A stretch of DNA of 64,000 bases from Bacteroidota bacterium (GCA_947452905.1 CANGEP010000001.1:248001-312000), one strand, 5' to 3'; positions 43,151 to 53,052 are shown, counted from the stretch's first letter. Program-made: numbers and translations. Notes: generated by a model from the sequence alone, not told the origin.

Positions 43151-46144
43151 ATGTTTAGTTTAAAAAGAGCTTTTATACTGTTTGTTTTAAGTCTTTCCTC
43201 TTATTGTGGTTGGGCACAAAACTTTTCTTACCAAGCGGCACAGGATGGTATCTATGAAAAGGGGATGCAAGCCTTGCAAAATGGGGATAGTATAATGGCT
43301 TTTCAATATTTACAATCAGCTCATTTTTACAACGATAAAAATGATGAAATTAATTATCAATATTTAAGTTTGGCCTTGTCGCTTTTAAAGAAAAATGCCG
43401 ATCAAGATACAAAAATTTGGTTGGCAAGTCCAGGGCATTCAATTTATAATTCGAGATTACATTTTTATTTGGGTAAATTTTATGTAAGAACACATCAAGA
43501 AAATATAGCACTTGAAGTATTTAACAAAGTGTCCATTCAAGATTTAAATAATGAGGAAATTGGCTCGTTAAAATATTTACAAGGTTATTTGCATTTTAAA
43601 TTAGGTAATTGGGAGAAAGCCACTCCAATTTTAAATAGTTTACGCCAGGTTAAATCAAGCCCTTATTATACCGATGCTAATTATTATGCAGGGTTTATTG
43701 CCTTAGAGAAAAAGCAGTACGATATAGCCTTAAATTGTTTTAAAATTGCCTCTTTAAATCCTGCTTATACAAGATTAACTCCATTCTATATTTCCCAATT
43801 GTATTATTTCATGGGGGATATTGAATCAGCTTTAGATAATTGTCAAAAAGCATTATTGTTAAAGGATCAATATTATCATTTACAATTAGAGCAATTAATG
43901 GGCCATTTATTGTTTGAAAAAAAGCAATATGACAAAGCCTTGCCTTATTTAGCTAGTTTTTATACGAAACAACCCAATATTGATGCACAGGATTTATATC
44001 AATTATCTTTCTGTTATTTTCAGTCAGAAAAATGGGATGACGCCATTGAGGGGTTCAAAAAACTAGCAAACGTTGAAGATTCCTTAGGTCAAAATAGTAT
44101 GTATTTATTAGCTACCAGTTATTTAAAAGTGGGCGATAGATTAGGGGCTAAAAATGCATTTTATTTATGTGCTACAAAAAGTGCTAATCTCTCTCAAAAG
44201 GAAATATCCTCATTTAATTATGCTAAACTAAGCTTCGAGTTAAAAGAATATACCAATGCTATTGGGTCCTTTGATAAATTTATGGAGGCCTATAGTGGAT
44301 CTATTTATTTTACAGAAGCTAAAAATTTATGGGTAAGCGCTTTGGCATTAAGCAATAATTATAGTCAGGCATTAGAAGTTTATTTGACAATCGAAAATCC
44401 AAGTGTAGACCTTGTTAAAATTTATCCTACCATCTTGTATGGCAGAGCTACCTTATATATAAATGATGGTCAAATTGAAAAAGCTTATACTTTATTAACG
44501 CAGCTAAAAAACACCCCTTTTAATGCAAAATTAATACCCGCTACCATATTTTGGCTTGGAGAGATTACTTATAAAATGGGACGCATCAATGAATCCATCG
44601 AATACCTAGAAAAATACTTATTAGATCCAGTGGAAGAAGGGGATGTTACTTTACAACATGCTAAATATACACTCGGTTATTGTTATTTAAAAAACGCTAA
44701 TTATGCATTAGCGTTATCCTTGTTTTCACAAGTGGCTAGCTCAAACACAAATAATCCTTATTTAAAAGACGCTTTTGTAAGGGTGGCAGATTGTCAAATG
44801 ATGTTAAAACAATTAAAACCTGCTTTACAATCATATCAAAAAGTAATTGATACTAAAGATAATTATCTTGATTATGCAACACTTTATAAGGCTATAATAT
44901 TAGGTGGACTTGGTCAAGCGAATGAAAAAATAAAAATTTTGATTGATTTTGAAACTAAGTTTCCTCTTTCTCAATATATAAATGACGCTTTAATGGAGTT
45001 GGCAGATACCTATGTAAGTAGAGAGAACTTCCAAGAAGCCATAAGTCCATTGCAAAAAATATTGAACAATATAAAAGCAAGTAGTTACTTTCCACAGGCA
45101 TTTTATAAATTAGGGATTGTTTATTTTAATATGAACAAAAATGAATTTTCTTTAAATACATTTCATGATTTGTTTACGAACTATCCACATTCATTGGAGT
45201 CTGACAATGCAATTGAGTTTGTTAGAAATATATATATAGAGGATCAAACTCCCGAACTTTTTGTAAAATTTATGAATGATTTTGGGAAGCCTATTTCTTT
45301 AAATGAACAAGACTCTTTAACTTATAAATCCTCGTTGTATAAATACGAGCAAAAGAAATATGCAGAGTCTGCCATTGGATTCTCTAAATATTTACAACAA
45401 TTTCCTGAGGGAAAATACCATTTAGAAGCCACAAATTTTGTGGCAGAAATAGCCTATTCATTACAGAATTTTGATACAGCCGCTATTTATTTTGGCAATT
45501 TAGCTGATCAAGCTACCAATAAATATGCGGAAAGAGCCGCTTTAGTTGCCGCTAGATTGCAATATTTTAATTTTAAAAACTACGCTTTAGCCGAAAAATA
45601 TTTCACCATTCTTGATAATATTTCAACACAACAAGAAAACAAAAGGGAGGCCATTAAGGGATTGTTAAGATGTTTATACAAAGCAGAAAAGTGGGAAGCT
45701 TCTGCAAGCATTGCTAATCAGATTATTAATGATAAGCAAAGTGTTTCCGATGATATTCAATTAGCAACTATGTCTTTATATCATGTAAGTATGATACAAA
45801 AGGACACTTTAACTGCTATCCAATATCTTCTTAAAGTGATAAAAAATCAAAGTTCTTCATTAACAGCCGAAGCACATTATTTATTAGCCAATACCTATTT
45901 GGCACAAAATAAATTTGCATTAGCTGAAAAAACTTCATTTGAAGTTATAAAAAAACAAGCTGCTTATGAATTTTGGATTGCTAAAACTTATTTGTTATTA
46001 GGAGATATTTATGTAGCTCAAAAAGATAATTTTAATGCTATTGCTACTTATAAGAGTATTGTGGATAATTCAACAATCGAAGAAATAAAGTTAGAAGCTG
46101 TAAATAAATTGAAGTTTTTAGTAGACAATAATGTGCTCAAATAA
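43151..46144 (+). CDS. Large secreted TPR protein
   Basis: This 997-residue periplasmic protein has signal peptide MFSLKRAFILFVLSLSSYCGWAQ and then tetratricopeptide repeats over nearly its full length, such as EEIGSLKYLQGYLHFKLGNWEKATPIL and QLYYFMGDIESALDNCQKALLL. No catalytic domain is visible. Such long TPR rods are scaffolds; the CpoB/YbgF-like motif is only a distant comparison. Its stop is at 46144, 11 bp before the ATG of the barrel protein gene, so the two are most likely co-translated. Function is unknown. Confidence 0.85.
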   Translation: MFSLKRAFILFVLSLSSYCGWAQNFSYQAAQDGIYEKGMQALQNGDSIMAFQYLQSAHFYNDKNDEINYQYLSLALSLLKKNADQDTKIWLASPGHSIYNSRLHFYLGKFYVRTHQENIALEVFNKVSIQDLNNEEIGSLKYLQGYLHFKLGNWEKATPILNSLRQVKSSPYYTDANYYAGFIALEKKQYDIALNCFKIASLNPAYTRLTPFYISQLYYFMGDIESALDNCQKALLLKDQYYHLQLEQLMGHLLFEKKQYDKALPYLASFYTKQPNIDAQDLYQLSFCYFQSEKWDDAIEGFKKLANVEDSLGQNSMYLLATSYLKVGDRLGAKNAFYLCATKSANLSQKEISSFNYAKLSFELKEYTNAIGSFDKFMEAYSGSIYFTEAKNLWVSALALSNNYSQALEVYLTIENPSVDLVKIYPTILYGRATLYINDGQIEKAYTLLTQLKNTPFNAKLIPATIFWLGEITYKMGRINESIEYLEKYLLDPVEEGDVTLQHAKYTLGYCYLKNANYALALSLFSQVASSNTNNPYLKDAFVRVADCQMMLKQLKPALQSYQKVIDTKDNYLDYATLYKAIILGGLGQANEKIKILIDFETKFPLSQYINDALMELADTYVSRENFQEAISPLQKILNNIKASSYFPQAFYKLGIVYFNMNKNEFSLNTFHDLFTNYPHSLESDNAIEFVRNIYIEDQTPELFVKFMNDFGKPISLNEQDSLTYKSSLYKYEQKKYAESAIGFSKYLQQFPEGKYHLEATNFVAEIAYSLQNFDTAAIYFGNLADQATNKYAERAALVAARLQYFNFKNYALAEKYFTILDNISTQQENKREAIKGLLRCLYKAEKWEASASIANQIINDKQSVSDDIQLATMSLYHVSMIQKDTLTAIQYLLKVIKNQSSSLTAEAHYLLANTYLAQNKFALAEKTSFEVIKKQAAYEFWIAKTYLLLGDIYVAQKDNFNAIATYKSIVDNSTIEEIKLEAVNKLKFLVDNNVLK

Positions 46145-46154
46145 ATCACTCATT

Positions 46155-47999
46155 ATGAACCGTTACTTTACATATATAATATTCACTCTTTTATGTTTGT
46201 CATTATTAACAAACGTTGAAGCACAAAAAAAGTTAAAGTCCAAGAAAAAGGGAGTTGTAACAAAGACAATTGCGAGAAAAACAAAATCAAATAAACAAAA
46301 GAAAGTTAAAAAAAGTAAATCTAAGATTATTAAAAGAAGAAGCACGGCCAGATATGATGAAAATGTAAGTTTAAATAATCAAATTAGTACTAGTGTTGAG
46401 CAAGTTAAATTACCCAAAACTGATTCAATTCCAGAAAAAGTGGTAACCATCATTTCCTCTTTTAAGCCACAATTAAAGAATATTGCAAAAATAAATTTTA
46501 CTAACGCATCTTTACCCATAGATACCTCTAGTACAAGTCCCTTAGTATATAATGTGCCAAGTCAAAATTTAAGTTTTCAATATAAACCCATATCACTTGT
46601 TCCAAGATCGTACAAATTAGATTCGCAACTTTTAGCACAAAAGGTGTACACCTTGCAAGTTGGGTATGGTAATTATTTTCACCATTTTTTAGCCAGTACT
46701 GTAAGTATTATTGATAAGAATGATAATACCCATTCATTATTTATTAATAATGAATCTATTACGGGTGCTCATCATCTCCAATCACAAAAGGATAATTTAG
46801 TTAAATATGTGGGCAACTATAGCTTATATAACAATAACTTAATAGAAACACAGATTTATTTTAAAAATTCTGATAGGTATAGGTATGGTTTAGTACCTGA
46901 TAGCACTCATTATCCAAATAGTAATTTTACTCAAAATTATACAGATTTTGGAGGTCGAATTGCCTATTTAAATAATAACTCATTTAAACATAAGTGGATT
47001 ATTAAACCTAGTTTATTACTCAATCAATTTGAAGGGCAGGCTCGAGCTACCAATACTTATGCACTTTTTGATGCTCCAATTGTTGCACATATCAATAAGG
47101 AGTATCAAATAAATCTTGATGTATCCTATAGCTATAATCAATATAGCCCTAGTAAGATTCATCAAAAAAATGAAATCTTACAATTTAAACCTTCCTTATC
47201 CCTAAATAAATGGGCTTCTTTTATTTTAATGGGTGTGAGTCCTGTGCTAGAAAATGGTAAATATGCTATGTATCCTGAAATTAATTTTAAGAGAAAATTA
47301 GCCGATACTATTTATACGCTCAATGCAGGATGGAACACTCAATTGATAAACAATCAATATACTAGTTTAGTGAGTGCTAATCCATGGCTTCAGAAACCAG
47401 TAGAGATGCTTATTACTAAGAAAGATCATAAGTTTATTGGGTTTGATATTGATTATGCAAAGGGTATCCATTATGGGTTTAATTTATCTCTAAATGAGTA
47501 TAAGAATTTACCTCTATTTACAAAATTAATGGGAACTAATAGACAAATAAATGGGCTACAGTATAAGTCCATTTTTGAGACTAAAGCATCCACTATTGAA
47601 CTAGATGCTTATTTCAAATTTCAAATAAGCAATCATTTTATTTTCTTTAATAATACTCATTATATTCAGTTTAACTCACTTACTGATAATGATAAGCCAT
47701 GGGGAATATTACCACTTGAATTTAATAATTCATTTAGCTGGAAACCAAATGATAAATTAACACTCGAAGCTGCTGCTAATTATTTCTCTGGAGCAGCATT
47801 TATGGGGGAGCAAAATGTAAGTTTTGATGCTAAAAATGCATTGGTACTTTCGGCTAATGTAAATTATGTATTAACCCCACAAGTAAAAGCATGGATAAAA
47901 GGGGATAATTTATTAGATAAACCTTATTCAAGATGGGCTGAATATCCATCTTTAGGAGTTCAATTAATCGCAGGAATCGTATATTCGTTACATAAATAG
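46155..47999 (+). CDS. Outer-membrane barrel (TonB-receptor-like) with Lys-rich N-terminus
   Basis: The 614-residue protein starts at the internal ATG (46155), giving signal peptide MNRYFTYIIFTLLCLSLLTNVEAQ. The next 42 residues contain 21 Lys/Arg and no Asp/Glu (KKLKSKKKG...IIKRRSTAR). The rest shows alternating strands like a TonB-type or porin barrel, ending with LGVQLIAGIVYSLHK. No plug domain is visible. Function is unknown. The basic segment might bind LPS, peptidoglycan or a partner such as the adjacent TPR protein; that is inference. Confidence 0.7.
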   Translation: MNRYFTYIIFTLLCLSLLTNVEAQKKLKSKKKGVVTKTIARKTKSNKQKKVKKSKSKIIKRRSTARYDENVSLNNQISTSVEQVKLPKTDSIPEKVVTIISSFKPQLKNIAKINFTNASLPIDTSSTSPLVYNVPSQNLSFQYKPISLVPRSYKLDSQLLAQKVYTLQVGYGNYFHHFLASTVSIIDKNDNTHSLFINNESITGAHHLQSQKDNLVKYVGNYSLYNNNLIETQIYFKNSDRYRYGLVPDSTHYPNSNFTQNYTDFGGRIAYLNNNSFKHKWIIKPSLLLNQFEGQARATNTYALFDAPIVAHINKEYQINLDVSYSYNQYSPSKIHQKNEILQFKPSLSLNKWASFILMGVSPVLENGKYAMYPEINFKRKLADTIYTLNAGWNTQLINNQYTSLVSANPWLQKPVEMLITKKDHKFIGFDIDYAKGIHYGFNLSLNEYKNLPLFTKLMGTNRQINGLQYKSIFETKASTIELDAYFKFQISNHFIFFNNTHYIQFNSLTDNDKPWGILPLEFNNSFSWKPNDKLTLEAAANYFSGAAFMGEQNVSFDAKNALVLSANVNYVLTPQVKAWIKGDNLLDKPYSRWAEYPSLGVQLIAGIVYSLHK

Positions 48000-48001
48000 T
48001 T

Positions 48002-48490
48002 ATGATAAAATTATTAGAACAATATTTTATAGAGCATGAGGTACTGGATTTACCTCAATTGGGAACTTTGCGAAAAATTAAGAAAGAGGCTAATTTTTCA
48101 GATTATAATTGGACTATGCCTAAAGAATTTATTGTTTATGATAATTACCAAAACAAACCATCCTCTCAATTTTATAGTTATATAGCCGACAATTTAGACA
48201 TTTCAGAACAAACTGCTATCTTACAATTAGATCAATTAGTGAATGATTTTTTAGCTTCCAGTGAAGAGGAATTAACGATAGGAAGTTTAGGATCATTTAA
48301 ACACAATGAGGGCGTAATTGAATGGCTTACTGCTTACCAAAGTGAGCAATATTTTAGTCCAATCGATTTGCCAATTTTAGCACAAACTTCAAATGAATCA
48401 GAATCGGAAGTGGAATCCAATAAATGGATAATAGGGGCTTTTTCTTTATTGTTGATAGCTTTATTTTTAATAATTTATAAATATTATTAA
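48002..48490 (+). CDS. HU/CCDC81-like small protein with C-terminal membrane anchor
   Basis: The 162-residue protein begins with MIKLLEQYFIEHEVLDLPQLGTLRKIKKEANF, resembling the HU-CCDC81 domain of Bacteroidota SPOR proteins (one DNA-binding-like fold; DNA binding itself is not shown). The C-terminus carries a transmembrane helix WIIGAFSLLLIALFLIIYKYY and no SPOR domain. The stop codon overlaps the ATG of the next gene (TAATG), and it lies 2 bp after the barrel gene, so it belongs to the same transcript. Identity is tentative. Confidence 0.55.
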   Translation: MIKLLEQYFIEHEVLDLPQLGTLRKIKKEANFSDYNWTMPKEFIVYDNYQNKPSSQFYSYIADNLDISEQTAILQLDQLVNDFLASSEEELTIGSLGSFKHNEGVIEWLTAYQSEQYFSPIDLPILAQTSNESESEVESNKWIIGAFSLLLIALFLIIYKYY

Positions 48491-49398
48491 TGGCCAATCA
48501 ACATTTGCCATATCCACCTTGTCCTGTATGTAATAAAGAAGATATTAGCGCTTCTTTCCAGTGTAGAGATTTTTCTCTTACCCAAGATACCTTTGAAATA
48601 ATTGAATGTGCAAATTGCAGTTTATTAATTACTTTTCCAGCACCTGCAAAAGACGCCATAGCTCCTTATTATAATTTTCCGGCCTATATATCTCATACGG
48701 ATGTAAAAGAAGGCTGGATGAACAAATTATATCATGCTGTTAGACAGAAAACTTTATCTCAAAAAACCAAATGGATACAATCCTTGTTCACTGGGCATAA
48801 AGGTAATTTGTTAGATATAGGGGCTGGTACTGGGGCTTTTGCTAATGCAATGGTTGAAAAAAAATGGTCTGTGACTGCTTTAGAACCTGATGCTTCAAGC
48901 AGGCAAAGAGCCTTTGATACTTATCATATTAACTTATTACCCATTGAAAGTTTAGATGAATTAACGCCTAATAGTTTTGATGCTATTACTTTATGGCATG
49001 TGCTAGAGCATGTGCATGATTTAAATAAATACATACTTGCTTTTTCGAAATTATTAAAACCCAATGGTAGATTAATTATAGCAGTGCCTAATTACACGTC
49101 TTACGACGCTCATTTTTACCAACAATATTGGGCTGCTTACGATGTTCCTAGACATCTATATCATTTTTCACCTCATGCGATGAAAAAGTTATTGCAGAAA
49201 TTTAACATGCAAATAGTTTTTCACAAGCCTATGTGGTTTGATAGTTTTTATGTTAGTTTATTAAGTGAAAAATATAAAAAATCAGGTGTGTTGGGAGTCG
49301 TTAGAGCTTTTGTAGTGGGTCATATATCTAACCTTAAAGCTTATTATAATCCTAAAAAAGCAAGTTCAGTCATCTATGAAATAAAAATTAGAAAATAG
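48490..49398 (+). CDS. Class I SAM-dependent methyltransferase with N-terminal zinc ribbon
   Basis: This is a 302-residue protein. The N-terminal CPVC...CANC (CxxC pairs near 10 and 39) forms a zinc ribbon. The Rossmann methyltransferase has LLDIGAGTGAFANAM near 110 and WHVLEHVHDLNKYI near 172, then VPNYTSYDAHFYQQYWAAYDVPRHLYHF. That set matches the methyltransferase family often found in polysaccharide and other small-molecule pathways. The substrate is unknown. It shares a TAATG overlap with the previous gene. Confidence 0.85.
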   Translation: MANQHLPYPPCPVCNKEDISASFQCRDFSLTQDTFEIIECANCSLLITFPAPAKDAIAPYYNFPAYISHTDVKEGWMNKLYHAVRQKTLSQKTKWIQSLFTGHKGNLLDIGAGTGAFANAMVEKKWSVTALEPDASSRQRAFDTYHINLLPIESLDELTPNSFDAITLWHVLEHVHDLNKYILAFSKLLKPNGRLIIAVPNYTSYDAHFYQQYWAAYDVPRHLYHFSPHAMKKLLQKFNMQIVFHKPMWFDSFYVSLLSEKYKKSGVLGVVRAFVVGHISNLKAYYNPKKASSVIYEIKIRK

Positions 49399-49401
49399 TT
49401 T

Positions 49402-50211
49402 TTACTTCAATTTTATTTCAATCAACTTTGGCCAACATTTACCGGTAACAATAATAGTTTTTTTAACTGGGTTGTAGGCTATTCCATTTAGCACATATCC
49501 GCCGTCTATTGTTTTGGGATCTTTTGTTACTCCAATCTTTGATAATATATTTGTTAGATCTAGGTTACCTATAACTTGTCCTGAAGCTGGATCTATTACA
49601 ATAATATTATCTTGACCATAAATATTTGCGTAAATTTTACCATCAATGAGTTCTAATTCATTGATATTGGAAACATACCCATAATTATTAAAAACACCTA
49701 GTGTTTTTTTTATCTCAAATGTAGAGGGGTTAACAAAGTATAAATTACTTTCTCCAGTACTTACAATTAAACTAGTGTCATTATGTGTTAATCCCCATCC
49801 CTCAAAAGGCCAATACAATTCTTGAATAAATTTTAAAGTTTTAGCGTCATAAACTAATACTTTTTTTTCTTGCCAAGTAAGTTGATATATTTTATTGTTA
49901 AATAAAGTAGTGCCCTCTCCAAAATCCGATGCACTTAATTTAATTGTTCTGTTTGTTTTTGAATATTTTGTATCAAGAATATGTAAAAGGCTTTGACCCC
50001 TTAATCCAGTACTTTCGATGAGTTCTCCATTTGTGTTAAATTCTAAACCTTGAGTATAAGCACTAGTGTCATGTAAATAGGTATTAACAACTTCATACTG
50101 TATGTTAGTAGGGGGGGTAACAATATTTTGATTTGTATTTTCTGTTGTATTTTCTGTTGAACTACAACTAGCTAATACAATCAATAAAAATAAAGGAGCT
50201 AATTTAATCAT
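49402..50211 (-). CDS. Glutaminyl-peptide cyclotransferase, lipoprotein
   Basis: Glutaminyl cyclase of the plant/bacterial type converts N-terminal Gln to pyroglutamate. The start at 50211 gives MIKLAPLFLLIVLASCSS, a lipoprotein signal peptide with lipobox LASC; the track's start at 50229 adds six residues. The mature part is a five-bladed beta-propeller with YTQGLEFNTNGELIESTGLRGQSLL and FGEGTTLFNNKIYQLTWQEK. GWGLTHNDTSLIVSTGESNLYFV and NELELIDGKIYANIYGQDNIIVID follow. It is the gene after ychF, with an overlap. Confidence 0.9.
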   Translation of the reverse strand: MIKLAPLFLLIVLASCSSTENTTENTNQNIVTPPTNIQYEVVNTYLHDTSAYTQGLEFNTNGELIESTGLRGQSLLHILDTKYSKTNRTIKLSASDFGEGTTLFNNKIYQLTWQEKKVLVYDAKTLKFIQELYWPFEGWGLTHNDTSLIVSTGESNLYFVNPSTFEIKKTLGVFNNYGYVSNINELELIDGKIYANIYGQDNIIVIDPASGQVIGNLDLTNILSKIGVTKDPKTIDGGYVLNGIAYNPVKKTIIVTGKCWPKLIEIKLK

Positions 50212-50221
50212 AAAAATTTGC

Positions 50222-51319
50222 TTATACATTAAATCTAAAATGCATTACATCGCCATCTTTAACAATATATTCTTTTCCCTCTATTCTTAATTTTCCATTA
50301 TCTCTGCAAGCAGCTTCACTTTTAAATTTTATAAAATCATCAAAAGCAATTACTTCTGCTTTAATAAATCCTTTTTCAAAATCAGTATGTATTACGCTTG
50401 CGGCTTGTGGTGCTTTCCAACCTTTTCCAATCGTCCAAGCACGAACTTCTTGAACACCCGCTGTAAAATAAGTTTCTAATTCTAATAATTTATAAGCCGA
50501 TTGAATTAAACGATTTAAAGCTGGCTCTTTCATTTGGTATTCTTCCATAAACAAGGCCTTGTCATCAGGGTCTTCTAATTCAGAGATTTGAGCTTCAATA
50601 TTATTACACATAACAATCACTTCGGCTCCTTCTTCTTTAGCCATAGCAACTAATTTTTCTGAAAAGGCATTTCCAGTATGCATCGATTTCTCATCTACAT
50701 TTGCTACATACATAACAGGTTTCTCAGTTAACAAAAAGATATCAGCTATAGCAACTCTGTCTTCTTTTGATAAACCTAGTGAACGTATACTCTTTCCCTG
50801 TTCTAAATGAGCATGACATTTTTTGAGCACTTCTAATTCTACTTTCGCTTTAGGGTCTGTTTTGGCCATTTTTTCTGTTCTCTGCATTTTCTTTTCTACA
50901 CTATCCAAATCCTTTAATTGTAATTCTGTTTCAATAATTTCTTTATCGCTTATTGGATTAATTACCCCTTCTTCTCTTAAAACATTTTCATCTTCGAAAC
51001 AACGTATAACATGAATAATGGCACTTACTTCTCTAATATTCGCTAAAAATTTATTACCCAATCCTTCTCCTTTACTTGCTCCTTTTACTAAACCTGCTAT
51101 ATCTACTATTTCTAATTGGGTGGGAACTATTCTTTCTGGGATAATTAAGTCTGCCAATTGTTGCATTCTATGATCTGGTACATCCACTAAACCCACATTC
51201 GGTTCGATAGTGCAAAAACGGTAGTTGCTAGCTTGTGCTTTGGCGCTATTACTTACTGCGTTAAATAAAGTTGATTTTCCTACATTGGGTAATCCCACGA
51301 TGCCTGCCTGTAAAGCCAT
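50222..51319 (-). CDS. ychF: Ribosome-binding ATPase YchF
   Basis: YchF/OLA1 is a universally conserved Obg-family ATPase that binds ribosomes and takes part in the stress response. Its 365 residues include P-loop GLPNVGKSTLFNAVSNS, VDIAGLVKGASKGEGLGNKFL, NVDE as the specificity motif and a C-terminal TGS domain with RAWTIGKGWKAPQAASVIHTDFEKGFIKAEVI. The upstream minus-strand TATTTTTG box is at 51341-51348. Confidence 0.97.
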   Translation of the reverse strand: MALQAGIVGLPNVGKSTLFNAVSNSAKAQASNYRFCTIEPNVGLVDVPDHRMQQLADLIIPERIVPTQLEIVDIAGLVKGASKGEGLGNKFLANIREVSAIIHVIRCFEDENVLREEGVINPISDKEIIETELQLKDLDSVEKKMQRTEKMAKTDPKAKVELEVLKKCHAHLEQGKSIRSLGLSKEDRVAIADIFLLTEKPVMYVANVDEKSMHTGNAFSEKLVAMAKEEGAEVIVMCNNIEAQISELEDPDDKALFMEEYQMKEPALNRLIQSAYKLLELETYFTAGVQEVRAWTIGKGWKAPQAASVIHTDFEKGFIKAEVIAFDDFIKFKSEAACRDNGKLRIEGKEYIVKDGDVMHFRFNV

Positions 51320-51340
51320 AGATGTTGTGTTTTAAGAGCG

Positions 51341-51348
51341 CAAAAATA
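51341..51348 (-). promoter_or_regulatory. -7 box of ychF
   Basis: On the minus strand TATTTTTG matches TAnnTTTG, 21 bp before the ychF ATG. No TTTG at -33. Confidence 0.45.
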
Positions 51349-51398
51349 CAATTCTAAACTCAAAATTGACTATATTAGAACCATAAACAATACATTCT

Positions 51399-52631
51399 AT
51401 GGCTTTGAATATCATTTGGATGGCATTTTTTGTAATAGGTTTTGTAATTGCCCTATGTAAACTCATTTTTTTAGGGGATACAAGCATTTTTAAGCTATTG
51501 GCAGATGGCATTTTCGATTCAGCAAAAGTATCTGTAATGGAGGTTGCTTTGCCTTTAGCGGGTACCATGGTATTTTTTTTAGGTTTAATGAATATTGCGG
51601 AAAAAGCAGGGGCTATTCAAAAATTAGCCAAATGGATGAATCCCTTTTTAAGTCGATTATTCCCCGAAGTGCCTGCCAATCATCCAGCCATGGGGCATAT
51701 GGTTATGAATTTTAGTGCTAATTTATTGGGTTTGGATAATGCAGCAACGCCTTTTGGATTAAAAGCCATGGAATCTTTGCAATCATTAAATCCAGATAAA
51801 GAAAAGGCCACTAATGCACAAATTATGTTTTTGGTATTACACACAAGTGGATTAACCATTATTCCCTTAACCATAATATCTTATCGCTTAGCAGCTGGCT
51901 CTCATAATGCTGCAGCTATTTTTATCCCTTGTGTATTAGCCACTTTAGGTACTACTTTAGCTAGTATATTAATGGTAGGCTTTTACCAAAAATTAAAATG
52001 GGATAAAGTACTAGTTAGTTATTTGTTAGGCTTAATTGGTTTATTAGCTGGGATTCTTTTATTAGTCAATACTTTTTCACCTGATCAAAAAGAAATTATT
52101 TCCAAAGTTTTTGGAAACGGTTTATTGCTACTAATTATTGTTGTTATTATACTAGGAGGTGCCTATAAGAAAGTATCCGTTTTTGATGCTTTTATTGAAG
52201 GCGCTAAAAATGGTTTTGATGTAGTTATAAAAATTATTCCTTATTTAGTAGCTATGTTGGTAGCCATACGTGTTTTTAGAGATAGCGGGGCGATGGGTTA
52301 TATTATTAATGCGATTACTTATGTAATTCAATTAACAGGAATGAATACCGAATTTATTGGGGCTTTACCGGTGGCTATCATGAAACCTTTAAGTGGGAGT
52401 GGGGCAAGAGGTATGATGCTTGATATATTTCAATCTCAAGGAGTTGATTCTTTCGTTGGAAAATTAGCATCCATATTTCAGGGATCTGCGGATACTACTT
52501 TTTATATAATCGCCTTGTATTTTGGAAGTGTGGGTATTAAGAAGGTAAGATATGCATTATGGGCAGGAATATTCGCAGATATGATTGGGGTGGTTATCGC
52601 CATTTTAATTGGCTATGTCTTTTTTAAATAA
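51399..52631 (+). CDS. SpmA-SpmB fused nucleoside-recognition-domain membrane protein
   Basis: The 410-residue inner-membrane protein has two Gate/nucleoside-recognition domains in tandem, equal to SpmA followed by SpmB of spore formers. Motifs include MNFSANLLGLDNAATPFGLKAME (SpmA-type) and LPVAIMKPLSGSGARGMMLDIFQSQG (SpmB-type). Bacteroidota do not form spores, so the spore maturation name is historical. Transport of a nucleoside or ion is possible but not shown. Its stop abuts the convergent EVE-domain gene. Confidence 0.88.
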   Translation: MALNIIWMAFFVIGFVIALCKLIFLGDTSIFKLLADGIFDSAKVSVMEVALPLAGTMVFFLGLMNIAEKAGAIQKLAKWMNPFLSRLFPEVPANHPAMGHMVMNFSANLLGLDNAATPFGLKAMESLQSLNPDKEKATNAQIMFLVLHTSGLTIIPLTIISYRLAAGSHNAAAIFIPCVLATLGTTLASILMVGFYQKLKWDKVLVSYLLGLIGLLAGILLLVNTFSPDQKEIISKVFGNGLLLLIIVVIILGGAYKKVSVFDAFIEGAKNGFDVVIKIIPYLVAMLVAIRVFRDSGAMGYIINAITYVIQLTGMNTEFIGALPVAIMKPLSGSGARGMMLDIFQSQGVDSFVGKLASIFQGSADTTFYIIALYFGSVGIKKVRYALWAGIFADMIGVVIAILIGYVFFK

Positions 52632-53042
52632 CTACTTCCCTTCACTCATTTTAAGAACCTCAGTCCATTCTTTCTCTGTAACGGGTTGAACTGATAAACG
52701 ACCTAGTCTAACTAGAGCCATGTCTTTTAAATTGGTATTTGCTTTTATATCAGCTAAACTTACTGGATGTTTTAATTTTTTTTGAGGTGCAAAATCAACT
52801 GCTAACCAAGCAGTTTCTTCGGTGGTAGGGTCTTGGTAGGACTCTTTTACTACTTTAGCAATACCTACTATTTCCATTCCTTCATTACTGTGATACCAAA
52901 AAGCAAGATCCCCTTTTTTCATTGATCTCAAATTATTTCTAGCGCCATAATTACGTACACCGTCCCAAAAGGTTTTTTTATCTTTTACAAAAGTATCCCA
53001 AGAATATTTGAAGGGTTCAGATTTTATAAGCCAATAAGCCAT
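52632..53042 (-). CDS. EVE-domain protein
   Basis: The 136-residue protein is a single EVE domain (MAYWLIKSEPFKYSWDTFVKDKKTFWDGVRNYGARNNLRSMKKGDLAFWYHS...), the PUA-like fold that reads modified bases. The aromatic cage motifs W and YHS and EIVGIAKVVKESYQDPT are typical for the family. Known relatives bind modified nucleotides in DNA or RNA. It is the second gene after the LutA-like gene on the minus strand (10 bp gap). Confidence 0.93.
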   Translation of the reverse strand: MAYWLIKSEPFKYSWDTFVKDKKTFWDGVRNYGARNNLRSMKKGDLAFWYHSNEGMEIVGIAKVVKESYQDPTTEETAWLAVDFAPQKKLKHPVSLADIKANTNLKDMALVRLGRLSVQPVTEKEWTEVLKMSEGK

Positions 53043-53052
53043 ATGTATTTAT

